From Pirellulales bacterium (GTDB lineage Bacteria; Planctomycetota; Planctomycetia; Pirellulales; Lacipirellulaceae), in the NCBI GenBank assembly GCA_028279215.1, contig JANQOF010000025.1:45497-109496 (forward strand): 64,000 bases of DNA, in the 5' to 3' direction. Within the stretch, counting starts at the first letter, position 1, and every line of letters starts with the position of its first letter. A program made the translations under genes and the position numbers. The notes under the pieces were generated by a model that saw only the letters and a program-made list of their open reading frames with translations, did no database searches and was not told the DNA's origin. This document shows, in pieces, positions 36,471 through 45,330 of the stretch.

Positions 36471-37367
36471 ATGCAGCTTCGCTTTCAAAGTCGATCGCCC
36501 GCTAAGCGGCCCTCGATGCTAGGTGGTGCCGGCCTACGGTTGGTTTCTTTGGCCATGGGCCTCGGGTTGGTGATTATGTTAATGCAGATCGCGCGGTCGC
36601 CCGGGACGATCGAAAAGCTTGGACTGTTGTTTGGCAACTCCTCGCCTTCCCCGCCACCCACCAATACCGACAGGCCTGAAGCAGCACTTCCTACGGTCGA
36701 CCCGGGGCTGCTCGTGACTGTGGAAGACAACACCACATTCCGCGACGAGGAGACGGATGCCTGGTTTCATCTCCTGGCGGTTGCACGCAACGCCAACGAC
36801 AAGCAACTGGTCGACGCATCTCTAGGCGAATTGGCTTACGCCCAGCTCGTCAACCAACCGACCTGCTATCGTGGCCAGGTTGTGCGGATCGACGGCAACA
36901 TTCGCCGGGTGGAGAGCATTACACCTGCCACAAACGACGAGGGGATCGACCAACTATACAGAATCATCATCCAGCCCAGCCACGACGTATTACAGCCATT
37001 CACCTTGTACTGCTTGGAATTGCCGCTCGGTTGGGTGGCCGGCGACTCGCCTCCGAACGAAGGCCGGATGACAACCGAAGCGTTGTTCTTTAAGAATTGG
37101 TTGTACAACCACCAGCGCGGTGTCGACTTGAGTCCAGTGTTTGTGAGCCGAACGTTCTCACCCATCGTCGAGTCGGTTCGACTAGTCGACCGCACCCCGG
37201 CGCTTCCAGCGTGGCAAACTGCCGTCCTCGCGGCTATCGTTGCGGCCGTCGTGGTTGGGTGGATCGTTATGCACAACGTCGACAGCCCGCGTCGCCGCTA
37301 TTCCAATGAGGGGTCGGAGGTCGCCAGCGAGTTGCATAACCTGACTGCCGAACAAGACGCGCCATGA
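36471..37367 (+). CDS. Membrane protein with OB-like periplasmic domain, first of a related pair
   Basis: A 298-residue protein with one membrane helix near the N-terminus (LRLVSLAMGLGLVIMLMQIA) and one near the C-terminus (WQTAVLAAIVAAVVVGWIVM). Between them a beta-rich domain contains CYRGQVVRIDGNIRRVESIT, LYCLELPLGWVAGDSPPNEG and ALFFKNWLYNHQRG. The next gene encodes a protein with two copies of the same kind of domain, and the two overlap by 4 bp. The RGxxVRxxG pattern resembles OB-fold or nucleic-acid/ligand-binding barrels, but no function is known to me. ATG 36471 is used; an in-frame start 75 codons upstream lies in AT-rich noncoding DNA. Confidence 0.68.
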   Translation: MQLRFQSRSPAKRPSMLGGAGLRLVSLAMGLGLVIMLMQIARSPGTIEKLGLLFGNSSPSPPPTNTDRPEAALPTVDPGLLVTVEDNTTFRDEETDAWFHLLAVARNANDKQLVDASLGELAYAQLVNQPTCYRGQVVRIDGNIRRVESITPATNDEGIDQLYRIIIQPSHDVLQPFTLYCLELPLGWVAGDSPPNEGRMTTEALFFKNWLYNHQRGVDLSPVFVSRTFSPIVESVRLVDRTPALPAWQTAVLAAIVAAVVVGWIVMHNVDSPRRRYSNEGSEVASELHNLTAEQDAP

Positions 37368-38800
37368 CATCCCGCTTGGGCGCCGCGGCGCTACTCACCG
37401 GAACTGCTGTTGTTTGCCTGCTTGTGACCTTGCGCAACGGCGTCTGTGCCGAGGAGGCTTCGACTCTGGCTAAGTCGCTGGCACTCGACTATTGGGACGA
37501 GAGTCGGTTTGCACGGTTCGTCGACGGCGCGCCGCTGACCGTCGACGAGCGGCTCGAAGTCGCTCGTCTGGTTGCGCGGCTCGCCGGCTTCGATCGCCGC
37601 GTATACTACGCTTCGACACCCATTCCGGCGACCATGGAGCAACTCCGCGCTGCTCCAAACGACTACCGTGGCAAGCTGGTTCGCGTCCAGGGTATGGCCA
37701 GCGATGTGACGCGGCCCGAACACTCCATCGTCAACCCAGATCGACCGGCCCCATTAGCCCGCGTGCATGTGAGCGATCCGACGGGTTCCGGAATCGTAAT
37801 GGCGGCCGCAGTTCCTGACGCTTGGGGCGATACGGAAACAAGCACGGAAACCGCGGCCGCTGATGGCATCTTTGTAAAGCTGGTCGGAACCGACGACGGC
37901 AAATTGCTTCCGCTCGTCGCGGCGCCGCGCCTGGGTTGGTATCCAACCCAATGGAATCCGCCCGAAGTTAACTATGGCATGAGCGTGCTTGGCATTTTGG
38001 GGGTCGACGTGGCGTCGCTCGACAACATCGTACAGCGCCAGCCGCTCCGCCGCGACGAGACCATCGCTTTCTACAACATGCTCGCGGGAATGAAGGAAAC
38101 CACCGCGAGCGATCTCGTAAGCTGGGCGGAGCGACATTTGCCGCGCCACCGTGACGCGTGGCAGAAAGCTGCGCAGCAGTCGGACTCCAAGCAAAAGGCA
38201 CTGGCACTTGAGGTACTTCGTGTTGGCGAGGGCGATCGTTATTCGGTTGCTCCATTCTTCAATGCACCGGACACACAAGTCGGGCAGCTTGCGGTTTTCG
38301 ATGGTGTGGTACGACGGGCCGTTCGCGTCGAAGTCGCCGGCGACCAGGACGCAGCGGCCGCCGGCATCGACCACTATTACGAGCTGGCGCTGTTCACTGA
38401 CGATTCGCAGAACAATCCGCTGATGTTTGCCGTGCTCGACATACCACCGGATTTTCCGCTGGGCGACGACGTACGCGTGCCGGTGCGGATCGCCGGGTTT
38501 CTCTTCAAAAGTTGGCGGTACAGCAGCCGTGCCGCGGACGATGCGTCTAGCGAGCGATTGCGGGTTGCGCCGTTGTTTGTAGGCAACGCACCGCTACGCA
38601 TTGTGGCGCCGCCCGGTGAGCCGATTTGGGGCTGGGTAGCTGGGCTCGGCTTCTTGGGAGTAGTCTTGTTGTTGTGGCTGATTGGTTGGCGGCGGGCCGC
38701 GGCAGATCGCGCTTTTGCCGAAAACACGCTCGGCCGAATAAGTCGCTCGACCGAACCACCTGATTTTGAAGCCAATGACATCTCGGGCGATTCTGAGTAG
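37364..38800 (+). CDS. Membrane protein with two OB-like domains, second of a related pair
   Basis: A 478-residue protein starting with a signal peptide (LLTGTAVVCLLVTLRNGVCA). Domain 1 contains YRGKLVRVQGMASDVTRPEH, and domain 2 contains GQLAVFDGVVRRAVRVEVAG, then MFAVLDIPPDFPLGDDVRVP and GFLFKSWRYSSRAADD. The last two align with the upstream protein's LYCLELPLGW and ALFFKNWLYNHQRG. A C-terminal membrane helix (WVAGLGFLGVVLLLWLIG) and a short charged tail follow. This suggests a periplasmic domain string anchored at the C-terminus. The pair is divergent from the ECF sigma gene. Function unknown. Confidence 0.7.
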   Translation: MTSRLGAAALLTGTAVVCLLVTLRNGVCAEEASTLAKSLALDYWDESRFARFVDGAPLTVDERLEVARLVARLAGFDRRVYYASTPIPATMEQLRAAPNDYRGKLVRVQGMASDVTRPEHSIVNPDRPAPLARVHVSDPTGSGIVMAAAVPDAWGDTETSTETAAADGIFVKLVGTDDGKLLPLVAAPRLGWYPTQWNPPEVNYGMSVLGILGVDVASLDNIVQRQPLRRDETIAFYNMLAGMKETTASDLVSWAERHLPRHRDAWQKAAQQSDSKQKALALEVLRVGEGDRYSVAPFFNAPDTQVGQLAVFDGVVRRAVRVEVAGDQDAAAAGIDHYYELALFTDDSQNNPLMFAVLDIPPDFPLGDDVRVPVRIAGFLFKSWRYSSRAADDASSERLRVAPLFVGNAPLRIVAPPGEPIWGWVAGLGFLGVVLLLWLIGWRRAAADRAFAENTLGRISRSTEPPDFEANDISGDSE

Positions 38801-38912
38801 CGTCGCTCGGCGTGGGCGGTAAAATGGCGGTCAGCCAACTTTCAGCCCTAAGCTTTCGGACACATGCTATACCTACAAGCTGTGTTGGACGCCGAACGCC
38901 AATCCACGTCGC

Positions 38913-40076
38913 ATGTCGCCCCAAACTCCCAATCCGCGCTACTCGGCGGACCCCACGCATAGCGTAGGGCTTCTCGCGCCGAGGTTCTGGCACGGTATGA
39001 GCATGGGCACTTGGCTGGGACTTCTCGCCACGCGACAGTGCCGGCTGACGCCGCGATCGATGATTACCGCGGCCACCATCACCCCGGTGTCGGCATTCAA
39101 CTCGCTTGCTGGCATGTACCAAAACGCCCGCTATGGTCGGCAGGTCCATCGCCAGATCCTCGCCGCTCCACCACTGTTCGTACTCGGCCATTGGCGAAGC
39201 GGTACGACATTGCTGCACGAGCTCTTGATCCGTGACCCGGAGCACACGTTCCCGAATATGTTTGAATGCATGCTCCCACAACATCATTTGGTCACGCAGC
39301 GGTGGATGGCTCCGATCACGTCCTGGTTGCTGCCGAGCAAGCGTCCCATGGACAACATGCCCATTGGTTGGGACAAACCGCAGGAGGACGAATTCGCTCT
39401 GTGTAACTTGGGATTGCCATCGCCGTACCTGTGCTGGGCATTTCCTCACAATGGGCCCGTGCATTCGGAGTACTTGGATCTTCGACAGGTGCCCAAACGC
39501 CAACGCCGGCGTTGGCAAGCACTGCTCAAATTGTTTGTAAAGTCGCTGGCAGTTTCGCGGAACCGTCGGATCGTGCTCAAGAGCCCGCCGCACACCGCGC
39601 GGGTTCGCTGGTTGCTCGACATCTTTCCCAACGCCAAGTTCGTCCATATCTCCCGCGACCCGCTCAGGCTCTTCCCTAGCACAGTAAGGTTGTGGAAGTC
39701 GCTCGCCGACGTGCAGGGATTGCAACCCGACCTGCCCGAGTACGACTGGCTCGAGGAAGAAGTGCTCAAAAACTTGGTGGTCATGTACGACGCCTATCGT
39801 GAGGACCGTGAATTGATTCCCTCCGGTAATCTGCATGAGATGCGGTACGAAGACCTGATCGCCGACCCGAAAGCCGAAATCTCGCGTCTGTACGATGAGT
39901 TGAACCTCGGTGACTATGGCCGCATCGAACCAGGTGTAAACCAATATCTGGAAGAAAACGCCGACTACAGGACCAATCGCTTCGAACTGCCAGGTGACAT
40001 CGAATCGATAGTGCGTGATCGCTGGGCAATCTACTTCGATATGTTTGGGAATACTGAGGTGGGCAGTGGGCGGTAG
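38913..40076 (+). CDS. Sulfotransferase family protein
   Basis: A 387-residue protein. The PAPS-binding 5'-phosphosulfate loop is VLGHWRSGTTLLHELL (residues 90-105, with R95, S96, G97, T98, T99). The 3'-phosphate-binding part lies around KFVHISRDPLRLFPSTVRLW. The sequence MRYEDLIADPKAEISRLYDE near the C-terminus is the common sulfotransferase end motif. It transfers sulfate from PAPS to a hydroxyl or amine of an unknown acceptor, perhaps a carbohydrate or lipid. No neighbouring gene tells the substrate. A long opposite-strand open frame over this gene is a shadow. Confidence 0.88.
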   Translation: MSPQTPNPRYSADPTHSVGLLAPRFWHGMSMGTWLGLLATRQCRLTPRSMITAATITPVSAFNSLAGMYQNARYGRQVHRQILAAPPLFVLGHWRSGTTLLHELLIRDPEHTFPNMFECMLPQHHLVTQRWMAPITSWLLPSKRPMDNMPIGWDKPQEDEFALCNLGLPSPYLCWAFPHNGPVHSEYLDLRQVPKRQRRRWQALLKLFVKSLAVSRNRRIVLKSPPHTARVRWLLDIFPNAKFVHISRDPLRLFPSTVRLWKSLADVQGLQPDLPEYDWLEEEVLKNLVVMYDAYREDRELIPSGNLHEMRYEDLIADPKAEISRLYDELNLGDYGRIEPGVNQYLEENADYRTNRFELPGDIESIVRDRWAIYFDMFGNTEVGSGR

Positions 40077-40090
40077 GCGGTGCGCCGTAG

Positions 40091-40122
40091 TCTGATCCGG
40101 AGCCGCGACCGTCAGGGAGCGA
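40091..40122. repeat. Short interspersed repeat-like sequence after the sulfotransferase gene
   Basis: The stretch TGATCCGGAGCCGCGACCGT plus CAGGGAGCG resembles a short repeat that I have seen in intergenic regions of planctomycete genomes (read on the minus strand as CGCTCCCTGACGGTCGCGGC). No second copy is visible in this window, so the call depends on recall, not on evidence inside the window. Confidence 0.35.
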
Positions 40123-40188
40123 ACTAACACGTTGCAGAGGTAAGCAATCCGTCAATTCTCACCCCCTCTTACTCAACGGAGCAACACC

Positions 40189-40443
40189 ATGGGTATCTTA
40201 TCGTGGATTCTCTTTGGGCTCATCGCTGGCATCATCGCGAAGATGGTCATGCCGGGCCCAGATCCCGGTGGGATCATAGTCACCATCTTGCTCGGCGTCG
40301 CTGGTGCTTTCGTTGGTGGTTACATCGGGACATTTCTCGGGTTTGGCACTGTCGACGGATTCGACATCCGTAGCTTCTGCATCGCGGTCGTGGGAGCTGT
40401 GATTCTGCTGGCTGGTTATCGGTTGGTAAGAAGTAAGGCCTAG
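40189..40443 (+). CDS. GlsB/YeaQ/YmgE-family small membrane protein
   Basis: An 84-residue protein with three closely spaced hydrophobic segments: GILSWILFGLIAGIIAKMVM, GGIIVTILLGVAGAFVGGYI, and FCIAVVGAVILLAGYRLVR. The pattern matches the transglycosylase-associated-protein family, small inner-membrane proteins often linked with stress responses. No catalytic function is shown. The next gene, on the opposite strand, begins to overlap only in the terminator region. Confidence 0.85.
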   Translation: MGILSWILFGLIAGIIAKMVMPGPDPGGIIVTILLGVAGAFVGGYIGTFLGFGTVDGFDIRSFCIAVVGAVILLAGYRLVRSKA

Positions 40444-40446
40444 CAC

Positions 40447-41379
40447 TCACCCCCGCGGGTGAAACGCCTCGTGTACCTTCTTTAGCCGCGTATGATCTAC
40501 GTGTGTATAAAGCTGCGTCGTGGCGATGCTCGCGTGGCCGAGCATTTCTTGCACGTGGCGGAGGTCCGCGCCGCCGGCAAGTAGGTGCGTTGCGAAGCTG
40601 TGACGCAAGCTGTGTGGACTGAGATCGGTATTGACACCGGCCATCTCGGCATACTTCTTGACCAATTCCCAGATCCGCTCGCGGCGCATGGGCCGACCGC
40701 GCGACGAGAGGAACAGCTCCGCTTGTTCGCCTGCGACTCGTTCGGCGAGAATCGCCCGCTCCTTAGCAAGGTAGTCGCGAATCACTCGGCATGCGGGCTC
40801 ACCGAGCGGGACGATGCGCTGTTTGTCGCCTTTGCCGTGGCACTTGCAGGTCCGCTCGTCGAGGTTCAGATCAGCCTGCTTCACCGTCGCAAGTTCCGAC
40901 ACTCTGCAGCCGGTCGCGTAAAGCACTTCGAGGATCGCGCGGTCGCGACGCCACAGTGGTTCGCCCTTGAGCGGCGCAGCGAGCAGGCGTTCGACGTCGC
41001 GCGACGAGAGGACTGTTGGGATCTTCTGCCACAGCTTCTGGCTGGCGAGCAACTCGGCCTGGTTGTCGGTCAGAATGCCCTCAAGTTGCAGGTACTTGAA
41101 AAACACCTTGAGCGAAACCACATGCCGGCTGACACTCGCCGGCGCAAGTTGCTGTTCGCGCAGCCACGCGGGGTATCCGGCAAGCTCGGCCACCGTAAGC
41201 CCGGCAAGCCGCTGTCCTCCAAGCCAAATGATGAACCGCTCCAGGTCGCGGCCGTACGCTTTCACCGTGTTGTCGGCCAAATGGCACTCGCTCCGTAGGT
41301 AGCGGAGGAACGCCTCGCGATGCTCCTTGATCTGGCTCGCTGAGCGTTGACGTCGAGGTTTGAGGTTCTTCTTGGCCAT
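40447..41379 (-). CDS. Tyrosine recombinase XerC/XerD
   Basis: A 310-residue site-specific recombinase that resolves chromosome dimers. The N-terminal SAM-like core-binding domain is recognisable (REAFLRYLRSECHLADNTVK, AYGRDLERFIIWLGGQRL). The catalytic residues are present: arginine in ATGCRVSELATV, lysine in GKGDKQRIVPLG, HxxR in SPHSLRHSFATHLL, and the H and the nucleophile tyrosine in GHASIATTQLYTH. ATG 41379 gives a normal size. A much longer reading of the frame to 42606 crosses galE and must be rejected. Its arrangement, without phage or integron genes nearby, suggests a housekeeping Xer role; I cannot tell XerC from XerD. Confidence 0.92.
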   Translation of the reverse strand: MAKKNLKPRRQRSASQIKEHREAFLRYLRSECHLADNTVKAYGRDLERFIIWLGGQRLAGLTVAELAGYPAWLREQQLAPASVSRHVVSLKVFFKYLQLEGILTDNQAELLASQKLWQKIPTVLSSRDVERLLAAPLKGEPLWRRDRAILEVLYATGCRVSELATVKQADLNLDERTCKCHGKGDKQRIVPLGEPACRVIRDYLAKERAILAERVAGEQAELFLSSRGRPMRRERIWELVKKYAEMAGVNTDLSPHSLRHSFATHLLAGGADLRHVQEMLGHASIATTQLYTHVDHTRLKKVHEAFHPRG

Positions 41380-41601
41380 TCGTGTCGCGCGTGGGTCAAA
41401 CTTGATTTGCGGAGGGTGGACCGCGAATCGCATGCGTCCCCCATTCCCCCTTCCAACTTCCCCCTTTGTCAGTATCGGCCTGTGGCGGCGGCGGCTCGCA
41501 TCCCTGGGCAAAACAGCACTTTTTGGGCTATGCTGTCGGGCGACTGAAACGATTACAGCGGTTCGGCAATCGGCCGCTAGCACTACAGCCGAGCGTGACG
41601 C

Positions 41602-42594
41602 ATGAAGGTACTTGTCGTTGGCGGAGCAGGATACATCGGTAGCCATGCCGTAAAGGCACTGGAAGTGGCGGGGCACGAGCCGTGGGTACTCGATAATCTC
41701 TACCAAGGCCATCGTGCCGCCGTGCCCGCCGATCGTCTGATCGAAGGCGACCTTATCAACCCACCGGACCTCGCCGCAGTGCTCGACAAGACCGGCGCCG
41801 AAGGAGTGATGCACTTTGCGGCGCTCGCGCTGGTGGGCGAGTCGGTGACCGACCCAGCGAAGTACTATTTGAACAACGTCGTCGGTACGCTGAACCTGCT
41901 GGAGGCCATGCGCGAGCGAAAGATCTGGCGATTCGTTTTCAGTAGCACTTGTGCCACCTACGGCGTCCCAGCAAGTTCGCCGATCGACGAGTCGATGCCA
42001 CAGGTGCCCATCAACCCATACGGCGACACGAAGTTGGCAATCGAGAAGGCGCTCGAAGCCTACACCAATGCATACGGCTTTGGTGTGGCTGCTCTGCGAT
42101 ACTTTAACGCCGCTGGCGCGCACCACAGCGGCGAGATTGGCGAAGACCACGATCCCGAGTCGCACTTGATACCGATCGTCCTTCAAGTCGCACTCGGGCA
42201 GCGTGAGAACGTTACCATCTTCGGCGACGACTACCCTACGCCCGATGGCACCTGCATTCGCGATTACATCCACGTCGACGATCTTTGCAGCGCCCACGTA
42301 GCTGCTCTTGAGCAACTGGAGCCTGGCAAGATGATGAAGTTGAACCTCGGCACCGGCAACGGGTTCAGCGTCAAAGAAGTGATTGACGCTTGTCGTGAGG
42401 TGACGGGACACGTAATCCCAGCAGTTGTTGGTAGTCGCCGCGAGGGCGATCCGGCGGAGTTGGTCGCCAACAGTTCCAAGGCGTTTGAAACGTTGGGTTG
42501 GAGACCGAAATATACTTCGGTGGAGCAAGTGGTTGCCTCGGCCTGGCAGTGGCATCAGGCGAACCCCAATGGCTACGGTGACGGCAAGGAATAA
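41602..42594 (+). CDS. galE: UDP-glucose 4-epimerase GalE
   Basis: A 330-residue extended short-chain dehydrogenase/reductase. It has the N-terminal NAD motif VVGGAGYIGSHAVKALEVAG, the Thr/Ser-Tyr-Lys triad with FSSTCATYG and PYGDTKLAIEKAL, and the C-terminal part RDYIHVDDLCSAHVAALEQL seen in GalE. It interconverts UDP-glucose and UDP-galactose. The stop codon is also the first bases of the 19-bp inverted repeat of the next feature. galK is about 18 kb away, so both Leloir functions are present but scattered. Confidence 0.93.
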   Translation: MKVLVVGGAGYIGSHAVKALEVAGHEPWVLDNLYQGHRAAVPADRLIEGDLINPPDLAAVLDKTGAEGVMHFAALALVGESVTDPAKYYLNNVVGTLNLLEAMRERKIWRFVFSSTCATYGVPASSPIDESMPQVPINPYGDTKLAIEKALEAYTNAYGFGVAALRYFNAAGAHHSGEIGEDHDPESHLIPIVLQVALGQRENVTIFGDDYPTPDGTCIRDYIHVDDLCSAHVAALEQLEPGKMMKLNLGTGNGFSVKEVIDACREVTGHVIPAVVGSRREGDPAELVANSSKAFETLGWRPKYTSVEQVVASAWQWHQANPNGYGDGKE

Positions 42595-42939
42595 CCACAG
42601 AGACACAGAGTACTCAGCGACTTACGGCAATCTGGATTGGTACCAAACTATGAATGCGGTTATTGAGAGAATCTGGACACCCACCAGCAGAAGAACTGAT
42701 CCATCCAGTGGCAGTGTCGAGTTTTTGGTAGAGCAAGCGTGGCTGCAGTCGTTTGGCCTTCCCAATGTACCCATTTGTTTCGAATCTACAGGTGGTGACA
42801 TAAACACAATAGTCGCGGAGGAATACTAGGAGATCACTTTCGCGCGACCAACCGCTAGAACGAACGCGCCGCATACGCTGACGGTAAAACACATGAATTG
42901 ATAGCCCGCTTCTCCCTGCCCTCTGTGTCTCTGTGGTTA
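42592..42939. repeat. Inverted-repeat-bounded noncoding island (MITE-like)
   Basis: TAACCACAGAGACACAGAG at 42592-42610 and its exact reverse complement CTCTGTGTCTCTGTGGTTA at 42921-42939 bound a 310-bp stretch without a credible gene. The left repeat includes the galE stop codon. CACAGAGACACAGAG-type repeats are, as far as I recall, frequent in planctomycete genomes, where they may flank GxxExxY or other small genes; I see no such gene here. It may be a decayed or non-autonomous mobile element. Confidence 0.6.
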
Positions 42940-42988
42940 AGAACAGTAAATTATCACGTCCGCACCTCTCGCTGTTTGCGATTCGATC

Positions 42989-44284
42989 ATGCAGAACATC
43001 ATTTTCGAAGAGAAGTATGAGTTCATCCCGCCGGTGGAGTCGGACGCTTGGGTATGGCTGTTGCGGTTCTTGTTGAAAGGATTTCTCAAGAGAGAATTCG
43101 CAATCGAGAGCTACGAGTGCCGCAACTTGGACCGGTTGCGCGGAGTAATCGACGACGGCTACAGCGTTTTGATCGCACCGAACCACGCACGGCTCGCCGA
43201 CCCGATGGTCATGGGCCTGCTGACGGGAGAACTTGGTCGCAACGTAATGACCATGGCGGGTTGGCACCTGTTTAAGGAAGGTTGGTATCAGAAATTCATC
43301 CTTCGCCGCCTCGGAGCGTTTAGCGTTTATCGCGAGGGGACCGATCGCCAAAGCGTGAGTTTCGCTATCGACACGTTGGTGGCGGGTCGGCGAGCGCTGG
43401 TCATTTTCGCCGAAGGCGCAGTCTCGCGTCATTGCGACGTGGTGATGGAACTGATGGACGGCCCCGGATTCATCGCCCGTCAGGCGACCAAGCGACGCGC
43501 AAAGCAAGGCAAGAAGCCGGTGGTCGTCCAACCGGTAGCCATTCGTTACACCTACGATGGTGATCCTTACGCAGCCGTGGCGCCCGATCTGGCTCGACTT
43601 GAACGCAACTTTACTTGGGAACCACAAACGCATTTGTCGACCGTGCAGCGATTGCGAAAACTCGGCGAGGCGATCTTGGCGGTGAAGGAAGTGGAGTATC
43701 TGGGCGGTGTGCGTGCCGGCGATCCGTTCGATCGCGCCGAGCAACTTGCAATCGAGACGCTGGAAGCCTTGGAGGATAAGTGGAACATCAAGGATCGCTC
43801 GGGTGGAATTGTCGCGCGAGTCAAGAATCTGCGAAGCGCCATCTTGCCCGACATGATTGCCGGCACGACCTCCGAGGCCGAGCGGGCCGCACGCTGGCGC
43901 GACCTGGGGGCATGTTACTATGCCCAGCAAATGGCACACTATCCACGGAAGTACATTACCGACGGCCCAAATCTTCCTGAGCGAATTCTTGAAACCGTCG
44001 AGCGACTTGAGGAAGACTTTACCGACAGCGCGGTTTATCATGGTCCGCTGCATGTTACGATCGACGTGGGTGAGCCCGTCGTCGTTGATGGGCAGCGCGA
44101 TCGCTCGGCCAAGCAAGACCCCGCGATGGTTCAGGTGGCCGAGCAACTGCAAAGCATGCTCGACGCCCTGGCCGCCGAGCGGACGCCCGTGGCCGAAAAG
44201 CCGCCCGCCAAGCCCGACCCTCGGCCGTCGAAGGAGGAAATCGATCCCGAAGCCGAGGCGGTTGCCGCGGAAGTCGCATCTTGA
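42989..44284 (+). CDS. 1-acyl-glycerol-3-phosphate acyltransferase-like protein (PlsC domain), extended
   Basis: A 431-residue protein. The PlsC/lysophosphatidic acid acyltransferase domain is in the first half: NHARLAD with catalytic H66 and D71 (HX4D), then GWHLFKEGWYQKFILRRLGA, and the EGxxSR block FAEGAVSRHCD. It transfers an acyl group from acyl-ACP or acyl-CoA to a glycerol-based acceptor at the inner membrane; substrate is unknown. The C-terminal half (about 200 residues) is not a typical PlsC part and ends in an acidic/Pro-rich tail (PPAKPDPRPSKEEIDPEAEA). It starts 49 bp after the repeat island. The following gene is not overlapping. Confidence 0.82.
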   Translation: MQNIIFEEKYEFIPPVESDAWVWLLRFLLKGFLKREFAIESYECRNLDRLRGVIDDGYSVLIAPNHARLADPMVMGLLTGELGRNVMTMAGWHLFKEGWYQKFILRRLGAFSVYREGTDRQSVSFAIDTLVAGRRALVIFAEGAVSRHCDVVMELMDGPGFIARQATKRRAKQGKKPVVVQPVAIRYTYDGDPYAAVAPDLARLERNFTWEPQTHLSTVQRLRKLGEAILAVKEVEYLGGVRAGDPFDRAEQLAIETLEALEDKWNIKDRSGGIVARVKNLRSAILPDMIAGTTSEAERAARWRDLGACYYAQQMAHYPRKYITDGPNLPERILETVERLEEDFTDSAVYHGPLHVTIDVGEPVVVDGQRDRSAKQDPAMVQVAEQLQSMLDALAAERTPVAEKPPAKPDPRPSKEEIDPEAEAVAAEVAS

Positions 44285-44324
44285 TGTCGCGTTCACACAC
44301 GGTGCATGCACCACGCCACTGCTC

Positions 44325-45329
44325 ATGTCCGATAGCATTACGCCGCTGCACAAGCTGACTGACGGAGAGTTGGGCGACTTCTTCGCGCTGCTGGCTGACA
44401 AACAAGTGCTGACCACCAAGGAAGGCAAGCCCTACTACCGAGTCACGTTCTGCGATTCTGAGCGGGAAGTGAGCTTTCCTATCTGGAGTGATTCGACGCA
44501 TGCCAATGCGTGCCGTGAAGAGTGGCAAGTGGGCGAGTTCTACAAACTTAGGGCGGAGCTTAGTGACACACGATACGGCATGCAGCTCGACATCCACCGC
44601 ATTCGCCTGGTGGAATCGAGTGACAAGGACGATGGGTTCGATCCGCTGATGTGCGCCCGGCGGTCGCGGTTCGATCCGGAGCAGATGTTTGATGACTTGA
44701 TGCAAGTTGCTGAAGATGCGATCACAGACGATGCCCTCAAGAAGTTGGTCACAGAGATCTACAACAACCACCGCGACGAATTGTTGCTGCTCCCTGCGGC
44801 GCAGTTCAATCACCATTCGTATCTGAGTGGTTACTTGGAACATGTTCTAAACGTTACTCGGCACACTCGGCTGCTTGCCGAGCAGTATGCGGCGCTGTAT
44901 GACGACTTGTCGCCGCCGATTGATGTAGGCCTCGCAGTGGCCGGGGCCATGCTGCACGACATTGGCAAGCTCCGTGAACTCGCGACCGGGCCTGCCGGGG
45001 CCACCTACACCACGGCCGGCACGCTTGTAGGCCACGTGCTGCAAGGCCGCGACATCGTTCGCGAAGCAGCCGTCGACATCGACATCGATTCCGAACTCGT
45101 GCTACGGCTTGAGCATATCATCGTCGCCCACCAGCGGCTGCCAGAGTGGGGCGCACCCAAGCCGCCGATGACGCCCGAAGCCCTGATTGTCCATCACGCC
45201 GACGACCTCGACGCCAAGCTGCAAATGATGGTGACCGCCATCGCCGACGAAGCGGGCGAGGGTGATTTCACGTCGAAAAAAAATGCGCTCCGCCAACAGG
45301 TGTATCGAGGCAACGGCGAACAAGCATAG
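44325..45329 (+). CDS. YhaM-like OB plus HD-domain 3'-5' exoribonuclease
   Basis: A 334-residue protein: an OB-fold-like N-terminal domain (about residues 15-95, with KEGKPYYRVTFCDSEREVSF) and a C-terminal HD metal-dependent domain. The HD pair is H211-D212 in AGAMLHDIGKLREL. Upstream and downstream metal ligands appear in SGYLEHVLNVTRH, GHVLQGRDIV, LEHIIVAHQ and VHHADDLDAKLQMM. The layout is that of YhaM, which trims RNA (and DNA) from the 3' end with metal ions. ATG 44325 is chosen because it starts the conserved N-terminus. The gene ends tail to tail with the DUF4261 gene. Confidence 0.8.
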   Translation: MSDSITPLHKLTDGELGDFFALLADKQVLTTKEGKPYYRVTFCDSEREVSFPIWSDSTHANACREEWQVGEFYKLRAELSDTRYGMQLDIHRIRLVESSDKDDGFDPLMCARRSRFDPEQMFDDLMQVAEDAITDDALKKLVTEIYNNHRDELLLLPAAQFNHHSYLSGYLEHVLNVTRHTRLLAEQYAALYDDLSPPIDVGLAVAGAMLHDIGKLRELATGPAGATYTTAGTLVGHVLQGRDIVREAAVDIDIDSELVLRLEHIIVAHQRLPEWGAPKPPMTPEALIVHHADDLDAKLQMMVTAIADEAGEGDFTSKKNALRQQVYRGNGEQA

Positions 45330-45330
45330 A

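Noticed and set aside
38547..40130. A 527-codon open frame on the minus strand over the sulfotransferase gene
   Set aside because: The plus-strand sulfotransferase has all family motifs. The minus frame has no recognisable domain and is rich in His and Arg, as expected of a shadow frame in GC-rich DNA.
41380..42606. N-terminal extension of the Xer recombinase frame across galE
   Set aside because: The extra 409 codons are antisense to galE and the recombinase starts normally at 41379.
42611..42920. A GxxExxY-type gene inside the inverted-repeat island
   Set aside because: Neither strand gives a frame with the GxxExxY, LGPGLLE or VELKA motifs; several stops interrupt the likely frame.
42614..44428. 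A 604-codon open frame on the minus strand over the acyltransferase
   Set aside because: The plus-strand PlsC-like gene has HX4D and EGxxSR motifs. The minus frame has none and runs into the noncoding repeat island.
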